From Diphasiastrum complanatum (Eukaryota > Streptophyta > Lycopodiopsida > Lycopodiales > Lycopodiaceae), in NCBI GenBank assembly GCA_029204225.1, contig CM055104.1:40639929-40703928 (forward strand): DNA of 64,000 bases. The letters run 5' to 3'. The position numbers and the translations under genes were made by a program. The notes under the pieces were generated by a model, which had not been told where the DNA came from, searched no databases, and saw only the letters and a list, made by a program, of their open reading frames with translations. Numbering within the stretch: the first letter of the stretch is position 1; each line of letters begins with the position of its first letter. Of the stretch, positions 11,240-22,000 are shown piece after piece.

Positions 11240-11773
11240 CCCCTTAATGGATATTTGATTATCAATAAAACCTAGGAGTGTCTTGAACTTCTCAAACTTT
11301 TCACGACCAAGTTTTGAAGATATCTGCAAATTGATCACTGGTGTCGCAATAGATCAACCAGCTTCATACCTATCTATAGAACCATCAGACTTAAACTTGG
11401 TTCTATACATCCACTTGCGACCTGCTGGAAGTACAACAAGATCCCATGTCTCGTTTTTCATGATAGAACTGTACTCCTCATCCATAGCAGTCTTCCAAAC
11501 TTGTTCCTTTGTAGCATCTTCATAAAATAAAGGATCCTCAGAATCCAATACTGAAGCCATAAACGCATAATGTGTTTCTTCACCACCTTCATGATAGTGT
11601 CCACTTGACCGTGTCAATCTCTTAGCTCCTTGTTGACTCGATCCTCCCTCATCCAAAATTTGACTATCCTGTATAGTCTCACAATACCATCTTGGTAACT
11701 TCTTTGTAGGTGACGTAGAAGGAGAATATGTATCAAATACTCTTGACCTTTCCTTCCGTTTACCAAGATCCAC
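11240..11773 (-). pseudogene. Copia pol remnant: RT start fused to RNase H tail
   Basis: From 11773 the minus strand reads the pre-RT region and RT entry: EQVWKTAMDEEYSSIMKN, then TWDLVVLPAGRK and W-x-YRTKFKSDG. This is the usual start of copia RT. At about 11354 it breaks and within 30 bases becomes DQFADIF plus the terminal RNase H tail, ending at the polypurine tract. The catalytic RT and RNase H motifs are absent, consistent with one internal deletion. Confidence 0.8.
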
Positions 11774-11833
11774 CTATGTACTTACCCTTGGTACAATTTT
11801 GTGTAGAAGCTGTATCACATGGACCTGTATCTT

Positions 11834-12850
11834 TCAGAATATCATGACAGGAGTTTTTGATGTAGGAGAAAAGACATCCTCCTCATGATCTTCTAGGTTA
11901 GAAGACTCACTTTTTTCAAACACAAAATCCCTGCTCATAATCACCTTCTTACTGGTAAGATTATAAAGGTGATATGCCTTCTCTTGCTCATCATAACCAA
12001 GGAATAAACACTTGACTGCCTTTGAATCAAGTTTTTGACGATTATCTTTAGGAATATGAGCAGAATTCCTGGAACTCTGTAGATATGAACTCACCTCCCT
12101 TATCTGAACGTAGATTCTTGATTTACTTTCCTGTCTGCTTCTCAACAAGTGATTTGAACTGAGTCAAGAACTTAAAAGCTTGACTCTTATACTTAAGCAA
12201 GTATATCGATACTTTCCTGGAAAAATCATCCACAAATACCATGAAGTAGGATGCTTTGTAGACTCAGTTTGCATGGGACCACATAAGTCTGTATGAACAA
12301 GCTCCAAGGTCTCCTTGGCTCTACATACGATGGTGCTTGCCCATAACACATCCTTCACAGATTTTTTCCGAAGATACAATATTAGGTAATCCTATTATCA
12401 TGTTATTGTCTTTTAGAAGTTGTAAGCTTTTATAGTTCAGTTGTCCAAACCTTTCATGCCAAATTTTGCTCTCCATACTATCAGAAGCTGCACAAACCTA
12501 ATGATCCGATGTAGACGCATAAGCCACTTCTGATCATCAAACTCAACTTTCATGTTCTGTTTAATGATAGCAGAAACTGAAAGTAAATTCTTCTTTAAAC
12601 TTGGAACATAGAGAACATTCTTAATTTCTCCTATATCCCCTGAAGGTAAATGTACTCTCACTGTACCTCGACCTTTCATGTCGTAAGAAGAATTGTCTCC
12701 AAGCTTGACATGTGCATTTACACCACTGTCCTCAAACTGTGTAAACCACTCACGATGTGGTGTCATATGTTGCGTTGCTCCAGAATCAATGTACCAACAG
12801 TCTTCAGAGATCTCTAATGTTGAAGCTGAGAATAACTCATAGCATCCCAC
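11834..12850 (-). pseudogene. Copia protease and integrase (fragmented)
   Basis: The protease active site WYIDSGATQHMT is at about 12795, followed by the conserved LYVPSLKKNLLSVS block. Integrase pieces follow: ELVHTDLCGPMQTES (about 12300) and the C-terminal CLFLGYDEQEKAYHL segment (about 12000). Stops and frame changes separate the pieces; no intact polyprotein remains. Confidence 0.85.
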
Positions 12851-12889
12851 AGCTTTACTTTTGTCTTCGTCTTCAATGACATTGCGTGA

Positions 12890-13600
12890 CTACTTCTTCT
12901 TGTCTTGGATTGCCTTCTTTTTCTTACACTCAAACGCAAAATGACCATATTTACGACAAAAGTTACAATTACCATTTCTCTTTGGATTGGATTTGGACCT
13001 GTCTCCTTTTTCCGTATTGTCCTTGCCTTCCTGCTTCGGATCCTTTTTGCCTCCTTTCTTCTTGCCTTGATTCGTGGTGAAGAAACCTAGCTCCTTGAAA
13101 TCTTCCCTAGACATCAAGTTTTGTCTTCGTAACTCTTTTTGAAGTAGCAAACCATTCATCTCGTCGAATGTCGGCGATCTCTCCTTCAAGCTCAGTGTCA
13201 TAACAAAGTTTTGATATTGAAATGGTAAGCTATTCAAAACAATTTGTACAAGAGTATCGTCAAGTACAATTTCCCCTATAGAAGACAACTGATCTCTTAG
13301 ATCCTTCACCCTGGTAATAAAATCCATAATGGATTCTTCTGATTCCATTTTCAAGGTATGAAGTTTATTATTCAAGAACAAAGCTCGAGATTTAGTCACT
13401 GTTTCATATGTATTCCTCATATGTATTCCTAAGAATATCCCATGCATCCTTAGGACCAACTGCATTCCTGATCAAAGGAATAACCTTATCCTTCACAGAT
13501 AAATTGATGATATGGTGTGCACGTTGCATCCACTTCTCAAATGTCCTTCTATCTTGATCATTGAGACCGTGAGCGATGCATCACCTCGTCCCGTGACAAT
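12890..13600 (-). pseudogene. Copia gag with zinc knuckle
   Basis: Gag capsid/nucleocapsid protein. The long part (13465-12890) has the typical SIMDFITRVKDLRDQLSSIG and IVLNSLPFQYQNFVMTL blocks, a lysine-rich linker, and the CX2CX4HX4C knuckle CNFCRKYGHFAFEC. The N-terminal part above 13465 is in other frames. This is the best preserved part of the element. Confidence 0.88.
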
Positions 13601-13789
13601 TTTCCAATAATCTCTATTCTGAAGTATATTATGAAGTTTGAACTTCCACAAGCTGTATTTAGATCCTCTAACTTGCTTGACTCCGGTAAAACAGATTCAT
13701 GCAGACTTTCCATCTTTGTCATACAAAAATGATAGGATTTCTACGAGGGATATGACTGCATGCAACAATCTATTAATTGTCACCTTTCG

Positions 13790-14400
13790 TTGGATACCAC
13801 CTGTCCAGTACTGCTGCCCTTAGTTGCTGCCTGTTTGGATAACACCTGCCTGGATCTTGTCTATCTGGTTGCAGCTTGTTCCAGATACAACCTGCCTCAG
13901 ATTTGCCTGTCTGATTGCTGCCTGTTCCAAATAAAACCTGTCTGGATCTGATCTGACTTGTCCTGGTTCTGACTTCCTCAATAACGCCTGTTTTGGTCGA
14001 TACCTCTGAACTGACCTCCCTCAGATGATGCCTGTCCTAAATCTGATCTTGACCTTTGCAGATGTTGCTGTCCCCAAGTAGAACCTGCACTGGTTGTTGT
14101 CGTTCTCAGCTGTTGCCTTCACCAGCTGCTGCTGTTCTCAGATGATGCTGATCTTAGTTGTTGCCTCCTTTGCTGCAGATATGACCTGCACCAGTTGCTG
14201 CCTGTCCTGACCCTGCCGCCCTCAGATGCGCCGTTCTGAATGATCTCTGATGCTGTCCTAAATGCTGCCTTCCTTAGCTACACATGTCTTAGGTGCTACC
14301 CTCAGAACTGCTTGTGCCAGATGCTGCCTCCACCAGGACTGCCTGCGCCAGATGCTGCCTCCACCAGAACTGCCTGCGATGAACTTCTCCATCCTTTCTT
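13790..14400. repeat. Degenerate TGCTGCCT-type repeats in copia leader
   Basis: About 600 bp in which GCTGCCT, ACCTGCC, CCAGATGCTG and similar short units recur at irregular 20-40-bp spacing (for example CCAGATGCTGCCTCCACCAG twice at 14307-14370). It lies between primer site and gag, in the untranslated leader, with no conserved frame. Confidence 0.7.
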
Positions 14401-14438
14401 CCGTAGATGCCAATCTTAATGAGCTGGCTCTGATACCA

Positions 14439-14826
14439 TGTTAGAATCGTAGTGATTCTCAAATCGGAGTAGACTAATCTTATTTGTACTCATGCAAAAA
14501 CATCAATCACAATCTGAAGAAGAGAGACTGCAAGAAGCTATGCTTCATAAACTGAAAACCGAGATAACAATGGAGGTGGGCGCCCATCTGCCATTTGTCT
14601 CTTATAGAGACTGCCCAGACTCAAAAGCAAAAGCTATCCTTCTACAGTAGCAATTGGAATGCTAATTATGAAGTCTAAACAGTAGAAATCTATGCTATCT
14701 TAGTTAAAATAGATTTCTATACTATTCTAGCAAAATTGATACTAACTTAGGTACCTATACTAAAAAAAGATAGTAGCTATACTAAAAATAGAAATAGGAC
14801 TTCTAGCACGCAGGCTGGCCTCTACA
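14439..14826 (-). repeat. 5' LTR of nested copia element
   Basis: 388 bp, starting TGTAGAGG and ending CTAACA in element orientation, directly followed by the initiator-Met primer-binding site. This complete LTR defines the family. Confidence 0.93.
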
Positions 14827-14835
14827 ATCAATTAA

Positions 14836-15792
14836 TTAACCATTAATTCCTAACAGGATGGAAAGGTCGAGGTGATCACCAATGAGATAGGTGGCAAGGA
14901 AGACAGCTTGAGACTCCAATGGTTTGTTGTGTGGGAAAGAGTGAAGTAGGGAGGCAAAGGATTCTTGGTAGAGTGGTATGTAGAGGGGATGGAAAGTGTA
15001 TTTGGGTGCACGGGGTAGTGTGGATTGTGATGGAGGTCGCGGTGATGGAAGGCGGCCAATAGCGAAGGAAAGGAACGAATGATCAAAGAGAGTGGTGGGA
15101 GAGATATGGAAACTGTGAATGAGGGGAATGGAGGATGGTGACCCCATGAGGTAATCAACAACACTATGACCGCCACTGTGAGGGTGACAAGTATAGCTGC
15201 AAGAATCAGGCCAGTGAGATAGGCCATTATAAATGGCTAACTCATGTGCCTTACCAAATCATATCAGATACTCACCATATGATGTAATAGGTCTTGGTCC
15301 ATCCTCAAAAATCCCGGTGATCCCCATACTATCATTGTCTAGGGCATGAACTCGGAGCTGGTCTGTAGTATCATGGAACTCAGTTTGCCGTGAAGCAGTC
15401 CGGGCATTAAAATCCCCAGTGAGGAAAATATGCCCCCGCTCTGCAAATCTGATGATGTCCAATGAGAGGTCTAGGTAAGGTGATCCGACACCGTCAACAA
15501 AAGAAGAGGACTTCGGAGGAAAATACCATGCAGCAATGAAAATATCCCTGTCCAAGCCAATATCCCGTCCTATAATACGAATCCAGATATATCGTGCAGG
15601 CTCATCGTGCATGATAAACTCAATCACCTGATGAAGGGACTCTCTGTAGAGACAAGCCACGGCCACCAGCTGATCTAGTCTCAGGTCTGTATATTGAATC
15701 CCATCTGTATCCCGGGAAGGTCGATAGCCTGTGCTCTTGACTCTCATGAGTCTCCATGAAAAACAATAGGTCTCGTCCAATAATAAAGTCAA
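14836..15792 (-). pseudogene. LINE copy A: apurinic-type endonuclease domain
   Basis: Endonuclease/exonuclease/phosphatase-fold domain of LINE ORF2, which nicks target DNA. Minus-strand blocks seen: FIAAWYFPP, then the GDFNART metal/active-site motif (about 15410), and near the end HSVVDYLMGS with a downstream DHS in place of the usual SDH. Reading frames change at about 15250. The domain stops at the copia insertion; RT continues at 10.88 kb. Confidence 0.85.
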
Positions 15793-15801
15793 TCATGTCA
15801 C

Positions 15802-16709
15802 CTATTGTAGAGGATGAATGGATGCCATCACAGTTTTATACCCCAATCTGAAGACGGTATGGATGGGGCCTCGGGATGCTCCCAAACCCGGGGGCCCCAA
15901 TTCCCTAGCTCTGGGAGTGCCAGCAACAAATCGTACCTGACCATCATGATAGATGACCTGTCTACCAGACTCTCGGGCCTCCTGGAAAGCTTTACGCCTC
16001 TCCTCAACCTGAATGTAAGTGAGATCATTATCCATATATATGGTAGTGGCGCGTAATTTGGCTCTACACTGTAAAGCCTCTCTACGATTGGTCAAGGATG
16101 TGAAGCGAATGATCAATGTAGCTGCATGATAGTCCTCCAGGCTGTGTCTAACCCATCTGTCACATGTCCTAGGGTAGTCTCGAGAAACCTCTTAGCTTCT
16201 GCAATGGCATCCTGTGTGTCCAGTATCCTATGGACCCTAATGTTATGGGCCTTTTGTTCCCCTGATCGTTCTTTCAAAATGGTGGCTGAGATGATTAAGG
16301 AAATGGGAGCGCTAGGCTTGGTGCCTTTCTTCAATACTGCTGCCCAAGAAAGGAATTCTTCTTTTTGCTGCTCAATCTTGTGTTCTAGTTCTTGTATCAT
16401 GGTGGTAGTCGATTCCGAGGTTGCAACTTGTTTAGTGCTCATCACTTGCTCCAATGAGGCAACTTTGGACTGCAAGAAGTTGTTCTTTTGGATTAAAGAG
16501 ACCACTATTCCCTACAGCTGTGAAAGTTCTTGTTTCATGAGCTGGAAATCTACTTTCGTTTGGTCAACTTTCCAAGAAGAGAAAAGCTCGGTTGATTTGG
16601 ACGGAGTGTATGGGATGAGTGTTGTAGATGGAGGTACTATAGTTTCTTGGGAGATAGGAGTAGGGAGGAGGCCGGTATGAATGGGCAGATTAGTATGATT
16701 GGAGTTCAA
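15802..16709 (-). pseudogene. LINE copy A: ORF1 protein
   Basis: Upstream frame of the LINE. It begins at about 16709 with a proline/threonine-rich segment, then a predicted coiled coil (16505-16330, heptad-like LEQVMSTKQV and ELEHKIEQQKEEF). Next is an RNA-binding-like region (EQKAHNIRVHRILDTQDAIA) and a TNRREALQCRAKLRATTIY segment. This matches the general L1-type ORF1 layout of coiled coil then nucleic-acid-binding domain. Several frames; decayed. A second copy of the same protein is at 7.7-8.6 kb. Confidence 0.7.
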
Positions 16710-16919
16710 AGAAGAAGAAGAAGAAGAAGAAGAAATTGAAGAAGGAAGAGAAGAAGAAGAGGAGGGCGGAGCAGTAAGTTTGGAGGTGGGATGGAGCGGA
16801 GGGGGAGGGGGCAGCGCACTGCCACATTTGCTTCTGATGTGGCATCCAGCGTGGCAGGGGGAAGGGGTGACGTGGCGTGAATGGTGGCCTGTCTGCTAGG
16901 GCTGCGGCGGCGGGGAGGC

Positions 16920-16964
<45 letters not shown>
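16706..16964. repeat. GAA tract and (GA)n microsatellite
   Basis: GAA/GGA triplets at 16709-16765 and a pure (GA)n run at 16920-16964, separated by about 150 bp of G-rich sequence. It lies between the 5' end of LINE A and the 3' end of a third LINE copy, consistent with LINE A having inserted in or beside a LINE tail. Confidence 0.85.
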
Positions 16965-16966
<2 letters not shown>

Positions 16967-17520
16967 CAAGGTACATTTGAAAAGTACATTGTAAGTATGT
17001 TCCATGTTGTGGGAGTATAAGTTGTCTTTGGTAAGAAGTAATAATTTGAACTACAGTGAAATTTGAATTGTGAAGATGCAATCAATACTGAAACTGAATA
17101 AGAAATTGAACCTAGAATTGACTCTCACTTGATAAACAACATCTAGCCATAAAAAATCATATCTTTGTCTTTGGATACATTAAATCTTGATATTTGCTGA
17201 TAGTGGAGTTGTATGGTGTGGGGAGTGTAATGTCCAAGGGGAGTGTGGTGCCCTAGACGAAGGTTGACGTGAGACGCCAGAGGGTCTCGTAATGTGTAGG
17301 CATCATCTCTGATCTTCTTCTGTGCCTTGTCCTTTGAATTTGACTGTGCAATTGATCAGGGGTGTGGCGTAGAAAAGGAAAGAAGTGATCCACATTTGGC
17401 GACTAGTATTGGATCTGGAGTTCTAACAAAGGTCACTTCTCAAGTGGAATATCTCTCGCATCATCAAAGCAACACACCTCTCTTCACATTATATGATAGA
17501 GTGGAATAGGCTGATCTTGA
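16965..17520 (-). pseudogene. LINE copy C: 3' end fragment
   Basis: Compared with copy A, sequence at about 17450-17510 (ATCTCTCGCATCATC, then GCAACACACC) matches 9735-9785 (ATCTCTCGTATCATA, then GCAACACAACG) in the same orientation. The lower part ends in the (GA)n tract. It is a 5'-truncated third LINE lying head-to-tail with copies A and B. Confidence 0.5.
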
Positions 17521-17879
17521 AAAAGACATTAGTGCCTCCCTCTAATTTCATATTCTATTGGGCATTTGAAGGTAAACTGTTCCTTTGTCTCTGCCTCCTC
17601 CAATAGAACACATACGAAAAATCATGCTCTTTGAGAAATCCTTGGAAACGATTTACTTTCATTGTGGCTATTGGGAGAAAACTCTGAACCACCCCAAGGT
17701 AAGATGAAGACCGTAAGATAAACCTATGTCCAAGTAGCACGGTGGGACAATATCTCCATGTGCCCGATATTGAGAAAATCGGGCTTGACCTTTATAGTGT
17801 CCTACCATATTGACCAAACATATGATCTACGTGTTGAGTTCATGCATGTATTCTCTTTGGAGGTTGAGATATAGAGATG

Positions 17880-18660
17880 CCAAGTGAAAGTAATAAACAT
17901 GATGTTTGAGACTTCTCAGAGAGAAGATGCTTGCTATCTTCACAAGAGACTAAGCCAAGTCTCAATGAATTGAATGGTATACTACTTCAGTAAGATTAAA
18001 TATTTCAAAGAGCAAGTGCTCATTGCCAAGAAGTAGGGACAAAATTACAGGAAAATAAAAAATGGACAAAGGGAAGCAAAAGCAACAATACCCACAAGAG
18101 AAAGGAGTGAAGACAACTAAGCGGAATGATAATTGTCTCTATTGTGGTAAGTTTGGTCATTTTGCATTGAGTGTGAAAAGATGCTGTTCAACAAGAGGAA
18201 ACAATCAGGCAATTATGCAGAGGGTGAAGAGACTTCTAATGGAAAGGTAAATGGTTTGGTACTTGACCAAGTTGAGTAATTTTCAGCATGAACATTATTC
18301 GATGACACTTTAGAGAAAGATTGTTGGTATTTAGATTCAGTGGTATCTTATGAGAGTGCCAAGGGAATTGAAATGGATTCAACTCAGGAATTAAAACAAG
18401 TGGATCCAGCTACTTATGAAGTATAGGGTGTTAAGAAATTTGTTGACGCAGGAGAGTTGGTGAAGATGACATTTGTAGATCCATTTCATACATATGATTG
18501 TTATGATGATGAAGATGTAAAAGTAGTTTCTTGCAATAGACTGGAAGTTGAGCAACAATCAGCTACAGTGGTTATAATAGCCACATCCACAGCTAAAGGA
18601 GAAGACCATGTCAATCAAGAAAGGGCTGAAGGAGTCTTTATATCAAGTTGTTAGCAAGGA
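17880..18660 (+). pseudogene. Decayed copia gag-protease relic
   Basis: The plus strand shows a basic stretch followed by the knuckle remnant CLYCGKFGHFAL (the last Cys is lost). About 160 bp on is DCWYLDS, the copia protease active-site region with its Gly-Ala lost. Many stops; no LTR identified. Confidence 0.6.
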
Positions 18661-19074
18661 TGGCTCATAGGATGAGGCAGATGTTTGCACTCGACAACGT
18701 ACTTAGAGACAATGCAGAGAGTCTACACTTCACACCACAGACTACACTCTTCATCGTGTCCCTATGGTCCACATCCAACATGTCCAAGAGCTCAACTGCA
18801 GTTACCCTAGACATACTACATCATTGACAGGCACTTCCACTTCAGCCAACATCACGTCATTCTTCAGTCCTCATGGATTTACCTCTTCAGCTAATTTGTA
18901 ATACTGAGGAATATTGATCTTTATAAAGTTTTACAGCTTTTAATTTTGAGATGAAGATGATTATGGAAGGGTTACTAGTAATTTGTGTCACTTTCTTAAG
19001 CTAGTTCCCTTGCGACACAAGATCCTGCTTATGCTAGGAATGAGAAGAGAGTTTTTCCTTGTGCTTTTCTGCAG
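18661..19074. other. Non-coding, probably intron of the E3 ligase gene
   Basis: No coding similarity. It directly precedes the first identified exon (splice acceptor CTGCAG at 19069-19074). An exon encoding the N-terminal membrane segments would be expected upstream but was not found here. Confidence 0.5.
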
Positions 19075-22000
19075 GCAATCTTCTTTGGGAGGTTGACTTT
19101 ATTCGAGACTCAGAAGGTTGTGGAGCGCATGATCAACTATGTCCTTTTCAAAGTTGGTTCTTGGAGCCTTTCTGTTTTCTAGTTTTAGCCTGTGGTGTTT
19201 TTTTTTTGCTATGATTGGGAACGCAGGCTTTGTGTTTAAGAGAGTCGAAGCATGAATTGCATTTTGTCAAAGTGTTGTGAAGCATGTGGAGCAGTGCAGA
19301 TTCATGCTTTTGATATTTAGATGCGTAGTGCAAATGATCAGGTATATATACAGTGGGTTGAGTTTTGACTTTGTCAACAGTTTCCTTTGGAAGTTGAGAA
19401 GCTTGCCTGGCAGTTAAGGTCTTGAACTTTGTGGGCTTCTTTTCCATGTCTACCTTGTATGTTACACCAACTGTTTCAAATCACCTATCTGTTGGCGATG
19501 AACAGGGGATGTTTCTGACATGGGTAGTGCAACCAGAAATGATGCAAGTAGCTCTTTGGCTTGTATGGTTTGCAGTTCTTGGCTTCTTGAAGGTACATAA
19601 CCTATGGGCTTGATTGTTATGCTCAAATGATAGGGTACAAGTAGATTTTCATGTTTCTCAAGCTGATTTTTGCAGTTTATAGAAGTGAAATCCTTACTAG
19701 TGTCCTTTTTGTCATGAATAAGTGTACTTCTTGAAATCTGGATGCTGAAACCTCCTGATGTTTTCCTAGATGTTCCAAGGACTAGCAAGGGACCGTCTGG
19801 AACGTCTTAATGCCTCGCCCACAGCAACTTTGTTTACGCATGGTCGGGTGTTTTCAGTTCTTATGCTTGTGCTGCTATCTGACATTTTCTGGTAAATTCT
19901 GTGCCTCTAGATCATTCATACAAAATACCTTGTCTATGAAGTTATTGTACATCTCTGTCAAAACAATTGGATGTGATGCACTTGTCTTTAATTTTTTTTT
20001 TCAAAAGCATTAACTAAGGAAATATGAATCTGCATTTGGGCCTATGGTGTAAAGACCACTAGGGAAAACCCCTAAGATGAGGATAGGAAAACACAACAAG
20101 AGAGACTATGGAGCCCAACCGCCCAACCAAACCTAGATCAAAACTGGATCTAGCCCCCAAGCCATGCCATGTGATAGCAAGAGGAGAAGAGAGCAACTGG
20201 TGACCTGAACCCAAGTTGTCAACAAGAGAATCACTATGTCAATATATAGAGAGTAGTTTTCTGTGCATGAACCCATGCAATCTCCACGCAGTCCAACTAT
20301 AAATAGATCACATCTCTTCATGCAATTCTCTTGCCTATATCTATCACACGTGCATGAACTACAAATGTCTCAATTAGAGTGTCTGGGTCCTCTTAAGGTT
20401 ATTAGTCACAAACAGGCCTTGACGTGGAATTAAATCTAGGCGTGACCAATAATCTCGAACACTGGAGGGCCGGTCTACCATATTAGGACTATTCCATGTC
20501 CTTAGCTGAATATGGCCATAACGTATGGCCACCTCCATCATATGATTTGTTCTAAAAGTGAGACTTTTTGGCACTTATTGGAGTGCTGGCTTGTTGTACC
20601 CGTTAATAGTCGGAACTTTTTTACATTGTATTTCCTCAATACTTTGACTTGTTCTCATTGTTGTGTTCTTCATGACCATTCGCAAGACATGTGAGAATGG
20701 CTGCTTGTGCAGTAGTTTGGATTGTCTTCTGCCCTTCTTGACTGGTTGTTTGAAACCATGAGAGAGGATTATTTCTGATAAGCTACACTACTTCTGCAGG
20801 ATGCAAATATGCGTGATGGTCTCTAAAGACACAGGGATGAGCACTTTCTTGTTGCTACTTTATGAGCCTCTCACCATTGCATTTGACACGCTGCAGGTTG
20901 CTACAACTTATTTGGTTCATGTTAGCATTTGAGCTTTCACATAACAAACTGCACTATATAAAATCACTTCTCTAAAGTTCAGATTTCCTAGTTTGCTGCA
21001 TTGCTGCTATAGACATTGTTAATGTTAGCTGTTTCTATTTCAATTTTCAATTCTTGATGGGCTCTGATGTTGAGCCTTTCAGGCGCTTGTGGTGCATGGC
21101 TTGCAATTGTTAGATGTGTGGCAGCGTCACACTTCTGATGCAGTTTCAGGAGATACGGAGTTGCAGCCTTCTGAAAGGTCAGCAGCAGGTGGGCAAGATG
21201 GATGATATTTAATCATGGATACTGTATATATGTTATATAGTAGTCTGATATCAGTTTGGAGGTTTTTTCTTAACAGGTTGAAATTGATCTGAAGACGTTG
21301 CTTTTCATCTGAAGTTTGTTTATATCTTGTTTTGGGATTGGAGAGCTCACAAGTGATCCAGCTGCGAAATGATTCGATCATATTTCCATATTCCAGGAAA
21401 TTTTTAATGGATTGTTCTGAATAGAATGTGTTCTGTACATTTGGAACATTGTAAAAAAATAAGCAGGACATTTCTTAATGCCTTCAGATCTGGTACAGAA
21501 TGAAATCAGTTTGTGTGCAGCAGGGAGAGATTGGAAACATTAGATAGAGAGGAGATTGATGCCAATTGTTGATCAAAATGCTTTTGTCATGTTGTATGAA
21601 TTTACAAGGATATAATTTTCCAGGTAAACGAATTGTGTGTGAAGAGTAGGCTTACTTTTTTTGTTTCAGCCCCTTTTTTACACGATTCTTTATTTGCTTG
21701 TAGATCAGGCTATGCACACCCGCTTTGTTTGTTCATGTGTCGTTGTTGTGTTCATTATTTGACATCTGTCTAAGAGTCATATGCACTTTGCTTCAGTTGC
21801 ATTGCATCTGTTGATAGATTTATTGGGATGCGCCTTCTCTAATTCCTTCTACTTGCTTGCCTTGTTTTTGCTTTTTCTGCTTCATATTGCCTGTGCATTG
21901 CATGTACGCCATTGCTTCCTAGTTGAGTTCCTGCATCTATTAGCAAGCACTTCCCCACATCCTTTATATAGCTAAACTGAGATTTTGTAGTTTTTGGCTG

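Larger units (their letters stand above)
10873..14826 (-). mobile_element. Copia retrotransposon nested in the LINE, RT mostly deleted
   Basis: Two near-identical direct repeats bound it: 5' LTR 14439-14826 and 3' LTR about 10873-11229 (element on the minus strand). After the 5' LTR comes TGGTATCAGAGCCAGCTC (primer site, 14438-14421). Before the 3' LTR is a polypurine tract (AAGGGGGAG). Interior order: repetitive leader, gag, protease, integrase pieces, a short RT N-terminal piece, then directly the RNase H tail. The central RT and most of RNase H are gone, so the copy is non-autonomous. The 3' LTR lacks about 10 terminal bases (the CTAACA end), so no target duplication can be read. Confidence 0.9.

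Noticed and set aside
13790..14400. CRISPR-like or structured repeat array
   Set aside because: Units are irregular in length and spacing, lack constant repeats, and lie in a copia leader of a plant genome.
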